DNA of 15,849 nt from Acidobacteriaceae bacterium (GTDB taxonomy: Bacteria; Acidobacteriota; Terriglobia; Terriglobales; Acidobacteriaceae): the NCBI GenBank assembly GCA_003133425.1, contig PKXI01000456.1, forward strand, positions 1-15,849, written 5' to 3'. The position numbers and the translations under genes are program-made. Of the stretch, positions 7,295 through 14,365 are shown piece by piece (the stretch's first letter is position 1; each line of letters begins with the position of its first letter). The notes under the pieces are model-generated. The model made no database searches. It saw nothing but the letters and a program-made list of their open reading frames with translations, and was not told the origin of the DNA.

Positions 7295-7964
7295 GATTAT
7301 GAGAACTATTCTTTCCCGCATTTGTCCACTTGTCGTCGCATTGTTCGTAGCCGCAACCGCCCTCGCGCAGGACAAGGTCCCGCTGAAGACGCAACTGCCT
7401 CGTCCTCTCTTCGTTGGCACGCCGGTTCCGCTCAACGTACCGAACCTTGAACCCCCGCTGAGGGGCAAGCGCCCTGACTTTATGGTCCCTGCGGGCTCCA
7501 TCAACCTGGCCAAGGGCAAGAAAGTTACAGCCAGCGACAATAGTCCAATTGTTGGCACCCTGGACCTGGTCACTGATGGTGACAAAGCCGGCGACGAAGG
7601 CTCGTGGGTCGAGCTCGGGCCGGGCAAGCAATGGGTACAGATCGACCTGGCAAAGAGCGCAAATATCTATGCTGTCCTCGTATGGCATTTCCACTCCCAG
7701 GCGCGCGTTTATCGCGACGTTGTGGCCCAGGTGTCTGATGACCCCACGTTCAAATCTGGTGTCATGACGATCTTCAACAATGACTTCAAAGGCGAGCTCG
7801 GGGCTGGCGCAGGAAAAGATTTGAATTACGTCGAAACGTACCAGGGCAAGCTGATCGACGCCAAGGGCGCGAAGGGCCGTTACATTCGCCTCTACAGCAA
7901 CGGAAACACAACCAACAAATTGAATGACTACATCGAGATTGAAGTCTGGGGCAAGCCTGCCTGA
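7287..7964 (+). CDS. exported discoidin (F5/8 type C)-like domain protein
   Basis: A 225-residue exported protein: a Sec signal peptide ends at ALA-QD near residue 27, a proline-rich linker follows, and residues 71-222 form a jellyroll reminiscent of F5/8 type C (discoidin) domains. Supporting segments are INLAKGKKVTASD, the LVTDG turn, W(V)ELGPGKQWVQIDL, the VAQVSDDPTF strand and RYIRLYSNGN before a final EIEVWG strand. Such domains bind carbohydrate or lipid head groups, so a role in holding substrate near the lipid-anchored oxidoreductase is plausible but inferred. The ATG at 7287 overlaps the previous gene and has GAAGGAAGAAG just upstream; an in-frame ATG at 7299 is the alternative. Confidence 0.75.
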   Translation: MPEIMRTILSRICPLVVALFVAATALAQDKVPLKTQLPRPLFVGTPVPLNVPNLEPPLRGKRPDFMVPAGSINLAKGKKVTASDNSPIVGTLDLVTDGDKAGDEGSWVELGPGKQWVQIDLAKSANIYAVLVWHFHSQARVYRDVVAQVSDDPTFKSGVMTIFNNDFKGELGAGAGKDLNYVETYQGKLIDAKGAKGRYIRLYSNGNTTNKLNDYIEIEVWGKPA

Positions 7965-7989
7965 GGTCACTCCTTCCGCCCATCCTCCG

Positions 7990-9474
7990 ATGGAGCGTTG
8001 CGCTATTCGTATGTCTTGGAGTCGATGGCCTGCCTTCATTGTTATCGCGCTCGTCGGGTTGGCTATTCGCCTTCCGCAGTTGGACGTGCGGCCCATGCAC
8101 ACAGACGAAGCCGTCAACGCCTATATTGTCGGACAGTTGCTTGCCGGAGAGCCGTTTACCTACGATCCGCAGGACCGCCATGGTCCTGCATTGGCAGCCC
8201 TTGCTCTGCCTTTGGCCTGGATGCACGGTGCAAGGTCTTTTTCTGATCTGACGGAATCGGAGCTGCGCCTGACATCAGTCGTGGCTGGGACTATCATGAT
8301 CCTCCTTTTTGGCGCTGCCACCGAGATGTTCGGATTGGTGCCCAGTCTTCTCGCTGCGCTCCTGTTTGCAGTCGCTCCGCTGCCCGTCTACTACGACAGG
8401 TACTTTATCCATGAACCCCTTTTCTGCGCGGCCACATTCGGACTCATCCTGTCGGGTTGGTGTGCCTGCAAAACACGCTCCGTAGGTCAGGCCATGCTCG
8501 CAGGAGCTTGCGCCGCGTTAATGTTTGCCTGCAAAGAAACCGCGATCCTTCACCTGTTCGCTCTAGCCGCGGCAGCACTTGTGTTCAGGGCGTGGAACCT
8601 GCGTGGCACGAGCTTCGCCAAATCGTTGCGCCCCGGACCCCTGCTGGCGGCTGCCGCCACTTTCCTGGCATTGGCCGTCATTCTGTTCACTTGGTTCGGC
8701 AGAAGCTGGCAATCCCTCCTCGCGTTCTCTGACGTGGCCACGAACATCCTGGCGCGCGCCGCTGGTCAGGGTCACCAGCAACCCTTCTGGTATTACGGCC
8801 AGATCCTCACAGGCGGCTGGTCCGGTGGACTGCTGTTCGCGTTTGCCTGCGTCGGACTTTTCATTGCCATCAAAAAGCGCGACGCTTCCCCATATCAATG
8901 GCTCGCGTACTATGGCTTACTCCTCGCTGCAATCTACAGCCTGATTCCGTACAAAACACCATGGTTGGCGCTGAACCTCTGGCTGCCGCTGGCGATATTC
9001 GCCGGGATGACCGTGGAGTTGCTCTGGCGCTGGACTGCGGGGCAGTTTGGTAAGCGGGTGGCCATTCCAGCATTCTGCATCCTCGCGTTCGCAGGAGTGT
9101 TGATTGGTCACGACACGCGCCAGCGCGTCTTTCTCCAACCAGCCGACGAAAGCAATCCCTATGCCTATGCCCACACTTCGAACGACCTTCTCGGACTTCC
9201 AGCTGAAATAGCAGAAATGGCCCACAGAGACGGCATAAACTCGCCACGCGTTGCGGTGATCGCTTCTGATCCCTGGCCGCTGCCGTGGTACCTGCGCCAC
9301 TTCAATCAAGTTGGCTTCTGGCAGCCCGGCCAGCAAGTAGCTGATGCAGATTTCTACGTCACCTCCACCGAGGCCGCAGATCAGTATGCCGACAGATTGC
9401 GCGGCTTTCGACCAGATTTCTTCGGGAGCCGCCCAGGCGTGCTCATCCTGTTATGGCTGCCGGAGCCGAAATGA
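7990..9474 (+). CDS. Agl23/TIGR03663-type membrane glycosyltransferase (GT39-like, GT-C fold)
   Basis: A roughly 494-residue polytopic membrane protein with many leucine/alanine-rich helices. After the first helix it carries PMHTDEAVNAY and then TYDPQDRHGPAL. The Asp-Glu pair after helix 1 is the catalytic-loop signature of GT-C (PMT/ArnT-like) enzymes, and the combined pattern matches my memory of the 'flippase activity-associated protein Agl23' family. It would transfer a sugar from a polyprenyl-phosphate donor on the outer face of the inner membrane. A soluble C-terminal part (about 370-494) follows the last helices. Starts: the frame is open from 7924 inside the previous gene, but 7990 or 8011 is more likely, as either lies after the previous stop (7964) and just before the first helix; neither has a clear ribosome binding site. 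ApbE follows after 6 bases. Confidence 0.78.
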   Translation: MERCAIRMSWSRWPAFIVIALVGLAIRLPQLDVRPMHTDEAVNAYIVGQLLAGEPFTYDPQDRHGPALAALALPLAWMHGARSFSDLTESELRLTSVVAGTIMILLFGAATEMFGLVPSLLAALLFAVAPLPVYYDRYFIHEPLFCAATFGLILSGWCACKTRSVGQAMLAGACAALMFACKETAILHLFALAAAALVFRAWNLRGTSFAKSLRPGPLLAAAATFLALAVILFTWFGRSWQSLLAFSDVATNILARAAGQGHQQPFWYYGQILTGGWSGGLLFAFACVGLFIAIKKRDASPYQWLAYYGLLLAAIYSLIPYKTPWLALNLWLPLAIFAGMTVELLWRWTAGQFGKRVAIPAFCILAFAGVLIGHDTRQRVFLQPADESNPYAYAHTSNDLLGLPAEIAEMAHRDGINSPRVAVIASDPWPLPWYLRHFNQVGFWQPGQQVADADFYVTSTEAADQYADRLRGFRPDFFGSRPGVLILLWLPEPK

Positions 9475-9480
9475 ATTCCC

Positions 9481-10329
9481 ATGGCTGAGATCCATCATTT
9501 CAACCATGCAGCCATGGCGACCCACTTTCAGGTGCGCATCGCCTCCGACGACAAAGCCTACCCCGCCCAGGCTGCACAGGCCGCCTTCGACCTTCTGGAT
9601 TCGCTCGAATCGCGTTTGAGCCGATTCCGAACCGATAGCGACATAGCTCGGATTGCAGATCTGGCTCCCGGCGAAACGATGTGTTTGAGCGAGCCTGCCT
9701 TCGCCTGCCTGCAAATTGCGAAACGGATGGATCAAGCCACACGTAGTGCTTTCTGCCCCACGCCTGCCGCCCTGAAAACTCAACCCTCCCTTCCGCAGTG
9801 GAATTTGCTCCCAGACGAGCATTCAATTCTCTGCGTCAACGGCCGGCTTGAATTCGATCTGGGCGCCATCGGCAAAGGATTTGCCCTCGACCGTATGGCC
9901 GAACTGATCCGAGACTGGGACTGCCCCTCGTTCCTCCTCGTTGCGGGTGGCAGCAGCATTCTCGCCGGAGATCAACCGACGGGCCACCTCGGCTGGTCGT
10001 GTGGTCTGGGCGAAGACGATTCTTCGCAGCGGTTTCTGCTGACTCACGCTTCGCTGAGTGGTTCAGGTTTGGCAGTGAAGGGAAGCCACATCCTTGATCC
10101 GCGTACCGGCCGCCCCGCATTGCGCCAGAACCGCGCCTGGGTTCTCGCCGATACGGCATCTGAATCGGACGCCCTTTCCACCGCTTGCATGGTCCTCAGC
10201 GAGCCCGAGATACAAGAAGTGCTCGCTCAGAACGATTCATGGCTGGCGTTCCTCCACATCGGCAAATCGGTCAGATCGATTGGAGGTCGCGTACCGCCGA
10301 TTGAAGCGCAAGGTCGTCGCTCTCGGTAG
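9481..10329 (+). CDS. apbE: ApbE-like FAD:protein FMN transferase without signal peptide
   Basis: ApbE attaches FMN from FAD to a threonine or serine of target proteins. Visible family motifs: AMATHFQV near the N-terminus (usual form AMGT...V), LSRFRTDSDIARI (46-58), FDLGAIGKGFALD (125-137), VAGGSSILAG (154-163), KGSHILDPRTGRP (200-212) with the conserved His, and TASESDALSTA (225-235), where the metal-binding Asp/Thr lie. The block that normally reads (A)FDPTVGPL is degenerate (AFCPTPAAL, 90-98) and the following segment is short, so the protein (282 residues) is below the usual length of about 320-350. Most bacterial ApbE proteins are exported or lipid-anchored; this one has no signal peptide and should be cytoplasmic. 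Last gene of the operon, 6 bases after the glycosyltransferase. No flavinylation target motif was noticed in its neighbours. Confidence 0.82.
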   Translation: MAEIHHFNHAAMATHFQVRIASDDKAYPAQAAQAAFDLLDSLESRLSRFRTDSDIARIADLAPGETMCLSEPAFACLQIAKRMDQATRSAFCPTPAALKTQPSLPQWNLLPDEHSILCVNGRLEFDLGAIGKGFALDRMAELIRDWDCPSFLLVAGGSSILAGDQPTGHLGWSCGLGEDDSSQRFLLTHASLSGSGLAVKGSHILDPRTGRPALRQNRAWVLADTASESDALSTACMVLSEPEIQEVLAQNDSWLAFLHIGKSVRSIGGRVPPIEAQGRRSR

Positions 10330-10427
10330 AGCTTATAGGGAAAAAGCGTGCATTTAGAATCCACAGTCGCTCATTCGTAAGCTCATTCTGGTACGTAACA
10401 TAGGTACGGGTTGCAGGATAGATCCTC

Positions 10428-10478
10428 GGAAACGCCGATGTCTTGAGCGATTAAATCTGAGAATCGGGACTTCTCAGA
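10428..10478. repeat. dyad/hairpin element, copy A
   Basis: TCTGAGAA (10456-10463) and TTCTCAGA (10471-10478) form a perfect 8-bp dyad with a 7-nt spacer, preceded by gtcttgagcgatta (10440-10453). The 50 bases 10428-10477 match 15316-15365 in the same orientation with 9 mismatches, five of them in the 7-nt spacer. The stem is conserved while the loop varies. Confidence 0.75.
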
Positions 10479-10522
10479 CGGAAGCTAAAGACTAGCCGAC
10501 TTCAGGGGATTAACGAGTGTCG

Positions 10523-10777
10523 ATGAGCGATTTGGCGATAAATGCGTTCGTTGACAGACTCCAGGAAATTTTGGTCCTCCAAAAGCAAAAAGACCCGCCG
10601 CATCGATGCCTTTGGGCAACGAGTGACGGGCAGCGGGTTATTGTGCGTTGACGTTATGTAGTGCGACCGGAGTCAGCGAAATCGGTGTGGCATTCGCTGG
10701 TCTACGATGAACCGCCTGAGGAGAGAACAGAGGCCGCGTCCTGTATCAGCGCACTGAAGTCAGCGTTGGCGGCATAG
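10523..10777 (+). pseudogene. small reading frame interrupted by an in-frame TGA (unrecognised)
   Basis: From ATG 10523 the frame encodes 42 residues (MSDLAINAFVDRLQEILVLQ, then a basic, tryptophan-containing part) to TGA at 10649-10651. In the same frame it continues open for another 41 codons (with RPESAKSVWHSLVYDEPPEE) to TAG at 10775. Both halves look protein-like, amphipathic first and acidic later, and neither overlaps another gene. It could be a small gene inactivated by one nonsense change, a 42-residue gene followed by chance, or a leaky UGA-C stop. I do not recognise the family. No strong ribosome binding site is visible. Confidence 0.3.
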
Positions 10778-10901
10778 TGAACTTTTCGTTGATGCATGCT
10801 GTGGCCGTGATGGCGATCACGCCGGCGGCAACGAAGGCACGCTATGATGTGTAACTTAAACAAAGCATTGCTCTATTTGTTGCCAACGGGCTCAGCACGA
10901 A

Positions 10902-12077
10902 ATGAATGTTCAGGGCATTGCGGACCAAGCCGGGCGTTTGATCGAAGGCGTTCAGCGCCGGGCGCGAGATCTACTTGAGCGAGACTTGGGCACTCGCGAA
11001 CCGGTGACCGGTGCGATATGGGAGAAAGCGTCCCCGCAACTCGAAAAGGCCCTAGCGATATACGACCACAAGGAATCCGAGGAGATGCCGGACAAATCTT
11101 GGGTTCCTTGGCGTGAAACGAAGAAAGACTGTCAGCTGGATCTTGAGGAGATTCTGGACTCGGTTTTGGCAGTCCTTGGGACTTGCGGCGCTGCCGGGTA
11201 TCGAGCCCGCATCCGCAATCTCCAGGCAGACAACGCCGCATCGCAGTCCCGGATTACACGATATAGAGAACTCAAGCTCTCGGCGCCGGCTGAGAATTCG
11301 CAGACCTTCGTCGAAGGTTTGGTCGTGCAAAGCAAAGAAAATTTGACGGATAGCATTGCCGACGAGACCGAGAGGATCGCGGAGAGGAACAGTCAGATTG
11401 AGAATCTGAAAACCGGCTTCCGGGAGCATTTGCTGCACATCGGATTGAGCGTTCCGCCGGAGCAGGCGGACACTCTTCTGCTTCCCGTGGTTGATGACAT
11501 TATTTCGATGGCTGCGGTGATCTCAAATATTGGGCAGCTGACAGAGCAACTGCAACAATTGGTGGACGCCAACAAAGAGGCACCCGCGGAAAGCAAGCGG
11601 TATTACGGCATGTATGTCCTTCTGGTTTTTGTCGTTGACCGCATCCAAACTCACTTCGTGTCCGAAATCGATGGCCACTTTCTGCCTAGAATTGCTGAGC
11701 AGGAAAAGGGTGCACTTCGTCACATTGGCGATGCGCAAGCGCAACTGAGGAGCTGCGGCCCACGCGAACAGTTGCAGGCAAATATTGCAGAGAACCGCCG
11801 AATCATAGAAGCCTGTGGTCTGCTTTCGAGCCGACTGAGAGACTACCGCCGAGCGATTCTGGACGACAATCGGCAGGTTCGGATTCTCGAAGCCGCAGCA
11901 GTAAACACGTATCGAACCGTTTGCCTCAGCCTTAATGTCGCCGAATTGATCGGATACTGCGATGCGGCGTTTCGCGCATTGCGCGAGTTGCGTTTGCCGC
12001 CACTAAGGCCATTCCAGGGCATTCAGTTGACTGAGGAACTTCAGAAACTTGCTGAACGCATTGCTGACGAGGGGTGA
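10902..12077 (+). CDS. coiled-coil-rich cytoplasmic protein of unknown function
   Basis: 391 residues, no signal peptide, almost entirely helical in character. Residues 100-175 are rich in charged heptad-like repeats (QADNAASQSRITRYRE, then ETERIAERNSQIENLK), followed by a conserved-looking hydrophobic patch at 192-220 (LLLPVVDDIISMAAVIS, then QLTEQLQQLV) and a second one at 234-248 (YYGMYVLLVFVVDRI) that is amphipathic rather than a clear membrane helix. More coiled-coil follows at 262-335. I do not recognise a named family. It opens the accessory module and its stop TGA overlaps the start region of the DUF4236 gene (TGATGATGG), so the two are coupled. No clear ribosome binding site precedes the ATG; an in-frame stop 45 bases upstream excludes a much earlier start. 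Confidence 0.72.
   Translation: MNVQGIADQAGRLIEGVQRRARDLLERDLGTREPVTGAIWEKASPQLEKALAIYDHKESEEMPDKSWVPWRETKKDCQLDLEEILDSVLAVLGTCGAAGYRARIRNLQADNAASQSRITRYRELKLSAPAENSQTFVEGLVVQSKENLTDSIADETERIAERNSQIENLKTGFREHLLHIGLSVPPEQADTLLLPVVDDIISMAAVISNIGQLTEQLQQLVDANKEAPAESKRYYGMYVLLVFVVDRIQTHFVSEIDGHFLPRIAEQEKGALRHIGDAQAQLRSCGPREQLQANIAENRRIIEACGLLSSRLRDYRRAILDDNRQVRILEAAAVNTYRTVCLSLNVAELIGYCDAAFRALRELRLPPLRPFQGIQLTEELQKLAERIADEG
12069..12074 (+). promoter_or_regulatory. ribosome binding site of the DUF4236 gene
   Basis: GAGGGG inside the last codons of the upstream gene, five bases before ATG 12080. It selects the MGW start that matches the family. Confidence 0.65.
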
Positions 12078-12079
12078 TG

Positions 12080-12331
12080 ATGGGCTGGTCATTGAGAAAG
12101 TCGCTTCGTGTCTTGCCAGGCATACGACTCAATCTTTCAAAGTCCGGCCCGCGGTTGAGCGTTGGCCTTCCTGGTGCACGGGCCAGTATCGATACTCGAG
12201 GGAAGGCGCGTTTATACGCCGGAAGGGGCCCACTACGTTTCCAGAAGTCAGTCACAATTGCCCGGCAGAACGTGGCGACCGCAAAAACAAGCTGCGGGCT
12301 TTTCGGCGTATTGAAACGGATCTTGGGATAA
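12080..12331 (+). CDS. DUF4236 domain protein
   Basis: An 83-residue protein that begins MGWSLRKSLRVLPG, then IRLNLSKSGPRLSVG, the clear pattern of DUF4236 (M-G-W-x-x-R-K-S...PG.R.N.SKSG...SVG..GA). DUF4236 is a short beta-rich N-terminal domain of unknown function, often fused to or encoded next to membrane or secreted partners. Here the canonical C-terminal GxPGTG.. motif is altered to AGRGPLRF (47-54), and about 30 basic residues follow. The start is fixed by GAGGGG at 12069-12074, five bases before ATG 12080. ATG 12077 and GTG 12074 are possible but would sit on that site. It overlaps or abuts the previous stop (12075-12077), indicating translational coupling. The longer frame 12049-12345 is a shadow. 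Confidence 0.8.
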   Translation: MGWSLRKSLRVLPGIRLNLSKSGPRLSVGLPGARASIDTRGKARLYAGRGPLRFQKSVTIARQNVATAKTSCGLFGVLKRILG

Positions 12332-12408
12332 ACCTGCGAATGTGAGCCTATTTTCAACGAACTGAGTTAGCAACCCTATAGAAGATACGACCGATCTAGC
12401 ACGGAGGA

Positions 12409-14046
12409 ATGTTGGAGCCTCTTCTCAAGTATTACAACAGCGTTGACTCGCAGGCTGTTTCGGTTCAGGCGGCGGTCCTTGAAGAGGTCACCTATCTCAA
12501 GGTAGTCGGAACGGGAACCAAGCAGGCGTATACCGGAACAAAAAGGCTCGCAAAAAGCTTACTCGACCAGATTGGCGTCCGAACCACGATCGACGATACT
12601 CGCGCGAAGACCACCGCCGAGATGGTCATGGAACGTGCTGAACACTGGACTGGCCGCGCCGAAGCTGCTCGACAATTTGTTCTCACCACATTGAGCTCGC
12701 GATTGGGAGTTTCGCCTCCCGACATAGGTATACTGTCCACTCGATTGATTGAAGAAGCGGCGGCAGGATACGACATTTCTTCGGAAATACTCCTCAGCCA
12801 ACAGGCCGAGGCCGTCGCTGCGAAATACCTTGAAGATTGTGTCAAGGGGTTGCAAGACCAATTGAAGAAGCAGGACGCTGCACAGCTCCGAGCCACCGAT
12901 CAGATCATTTCAAAACACATCGAAGCGATGACGCCCGAGGAGCGGCTCGAAATCCAGAAAGCGCTTAATCTCCAAACGCTTTCGGCGAGTAGTCTGAGGT
13001 CGGCGGTTGTTACTACGGGCTTACCATTGGCTGGAATTGCCGCGGTTCAGGCAGGTGGTTTTGGAGCATATCTCGCTCTCACAACAGTGATGCACGCGGT
13101 CTTCACGAGCATATTCGGAATCATTCTCCCGTTTGCAGCATACACAGGGGCAACTAGCGCCATGTCGTTCCTAACGGGGCCGTTCGGAGTGATGATCTCT
13201 GTGTCAATCGGCGTTCTTGGATACTTCTGGGGGCAAAGAAAGATCCAGCGCGGCCAATACGCGATGATCGTTTGGACCTGCGTCACTCACGCAGGTAAGC
13301 CGTTGGTTCCCTCCACAACATCCCTTCCGTCGGCGCAGGTGCACCGATTGTTGAGCGACGGCAAGGGCGGCGTAACATCCGCCCCACCCTCTGAAGAACA
13401 CGATTTTACGGCTCTTCAACTCGAACGTCAAACGCGAATCAAGACGTCGGCAGAACTCAGTCAAACCCAAACGTCTGTTCATCGCACGTCGCAGAATATT
13501 CAATCTATCGAGGAACGCCTGAGTCGAGCGGAGGCATCGTTGGCTTCTGCTCTCACAAATCAACACGACGGTCAACAATTAAACACTGCTCTCCAATCGT
13601 TGATTGCCAAGCAACAGGAAATGATCCGAGCACTAAAATGCGACCTGGAAAATACAAGGAAGACCGATGATCGGCTAAAGACAGAACTAGAGAAACGCAA
13701 CAAGGATGCTAGCGAAGCAGAGATGCGATTTGTAAGTCGCCTAGAGCGAAGGACGAAAGAGCTGCATTCTCTCTGGGCTATTCACTTTCCCAAAATCGAC
13801 TTTAATTCGCAGCCGCTGAAGTGGTGCGCGGAACAGGACTTTAACGGTCGCCTTGAAATCGAGCGGGCATTAAAGGAATTGGCAGATGCTCCAGACCCTG
13901 TGAAACTCAGCAGGTCACGGATGCATGACACCCACGAGCATCATTCAAGATTCACTATCCCCAAGGGGGTTGAATGCAGGTTGTTTTACACAGCTGGCGA
14001 GGGTCGTATCAACATCCGTCGCATGTGCAAGAAAAAAGACAGTTGA
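12409..14046 (+). CDS. membrane/coiled-coil protein with YaaW-like core and RelE/ParE-like C-terminal tail
   Basis: 545 residues. Residues 1-195 are helical and soluble. Residues 198-272 form a hydrophobic, glycine-rich region (LPLAGIAAVQAGGFGAY, FGIILPFAAYTGATSAMS, GPFGVMISVSIGVLGYFWG) that, with the preceding PEERLEIQKALNL and following RGQYAMIVWTCVTHA, resembles the core of YaaW/UPF0174-type proteins. Residues 335-450 are a long coiled coil. The tail 451-545 (a hydrophobic strand, helices rich in E/K/R, then RFTIPKG, ECRLFYTAG, and RINIRRMCKKK) follows the strand-helix-helix-three-strand order of RelE/ParE toxins. Both resemblances are by eye. The start has GGAGG very close (one base) to ATG 12409; the adjacent TTG at 12412 would give normal spacing. 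Codon use is more AT-rich than the operon upstream (45-48% GC in two sampled lines against 55-62%), suggesting transfer. Confidence 0.7.
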   Translation: MLEPLLKYYNSVDSQAVSVQAAVLEEVTYLKVVGTGTKQAYTGTKRLAKSLLDQIGVRTTIDDTRAKTTAEMVMERAEHWTGRAEAARQFVLTTLSSRLGVSPPDIGILSTRLIEEAAAGYDISSEILLSQQAEAVAAKYLEDCVKGLQDQLKKQDAAQLRATDQIISKHIEAMTPEERLEIQKALNLQTLSASSLRSAVVTTGLPLAGIAAVQAGGFGAYLALTTVMHAVFTSIFGIILPFAAYTGATSAMSFLTGPFGVMISVSIGVLGYFWGQRKIQRGQYAMIVWTCVTHAGKPLVPSTTSLPSAQVHRLLSDGKGGVTSAPPSEEHDFTALQLERQTRIKTSAELSQTQTSVHRTSQNIQSIEERLSRAEASLASALTNQHDGQQLNTALQSLIAKQQEMIRALKCDLENTRKTDDRLKTELEKRNKDASEAEMRFVSRLERRTKELHSLWAIHFPKIDFNSQPLKWCAEQDFNGRLEIERALKELADAPDPVKLSRSRMHDTHEHHSRFTIPKGVECRLFYTAGEGRINIRRMCKKKDS

Positions 14047-14112
14047 GCCGAGTTGTTGGGCTAAGCATTGCCGGGAAGACCGAGCGAAGTATTGAGGAGT
14101 GGTGACTTTCAA

Positions 14113-14292
14113 ATGGATTGGTGGGTACGTCCTCTCACAAAGGGAGTTCTGAAGGTCGCATTCAAAGCAGGGGAGCGATTGTCTTCGGATAATCAAAGCT
14201 CAAGTAAATCGAGCGGTGATGGCGGCGGCTGTGGCTGTTTGGCCGTTGTTCTCGTGCTCATTATTATCGCCTTTCTCGTGGCACTGCTTTGA
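14113..14292 (+). CDS. small tail-anchored membrane protein
   Basis: A 59-residue protein (MDWWVRPLTKGVLKVAFKAG at the N-terminus) with a Ser/Gly linker (SSSKSSGDGGGCGC, 34-47 approximately) and a single C-terminal hydrophobic helix ending the chain (LAVVLVLIIIAFLVALL). With no signal peptide and a terminal helix it should be a tail-anchored inner-membrane protein with its N-terminus in the cytoplasm. GAGGAG lies at 14094-14099, 13 bases before ATG 14113, slightly long. A frame extension to TTG 14068 is possible but would ignore it. It lies 66 bases after the large membrane gene and belongs to the same module. No family recognised. Confidence 0.55.
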   Translation: MDWWVRPLTKGVLKVAFKAGERLSSDNQSSSKSSGDGGGCGCLAVVLVLIIIAFLVALL

Positions 14293-14348
14293 CGTCAACT
14301 TGCTCTTCGCCAGGAAGGGCACAATTGTTCACTTGCAACCGTAGTCGT

Positions 14349-14356
14349 GGAGAGGG
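14349..14356 (+). promoter_or_regulatory. ribosome binding site supporting a TTG start
   Basis: GGAGAGGG ends nine bases before TTG 14366. The next in-frame ATG (14381) is 24 bases away, too far. Confidence 0.55.
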
Positions 14357-14365
14357 ATAACCGTT

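Larger units (their letters stand above)
10330..10901. other. gene-poor spacer
   Basis: A 572-base stretch without an intact recognisable gene. It contains dyad copy A (10428-10478), a tail motif at 10492-10517 resembling the one at 596-622, and a small interrupted reading frame (10523-10777). A TATGAT hexamer at 10843-10848 could serve as a -10 box for the following module, but no good -35 is spaced from it. Confidence 0.6.

Noticed and set aside
7269..8117. 282-codon antisense frame opposite the discoidin-like and glycosyltransferase genes
   Set aside because: Both plus-strand genes have clear family motifs and signal or membrane segments; the antisense frame has none.
10590..10640. GC-rich inverted sequence (cccgccgc ... 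gcagcggg)
   Set aside because: The arms pair imperfectly, the loop is long, and no T tract follows.
12049..12345. 98-codon frame overlapping the DUF4236 gene
   Set aside because: Shadow in another frame; DUF4236 has family motif and ribosome binding site.
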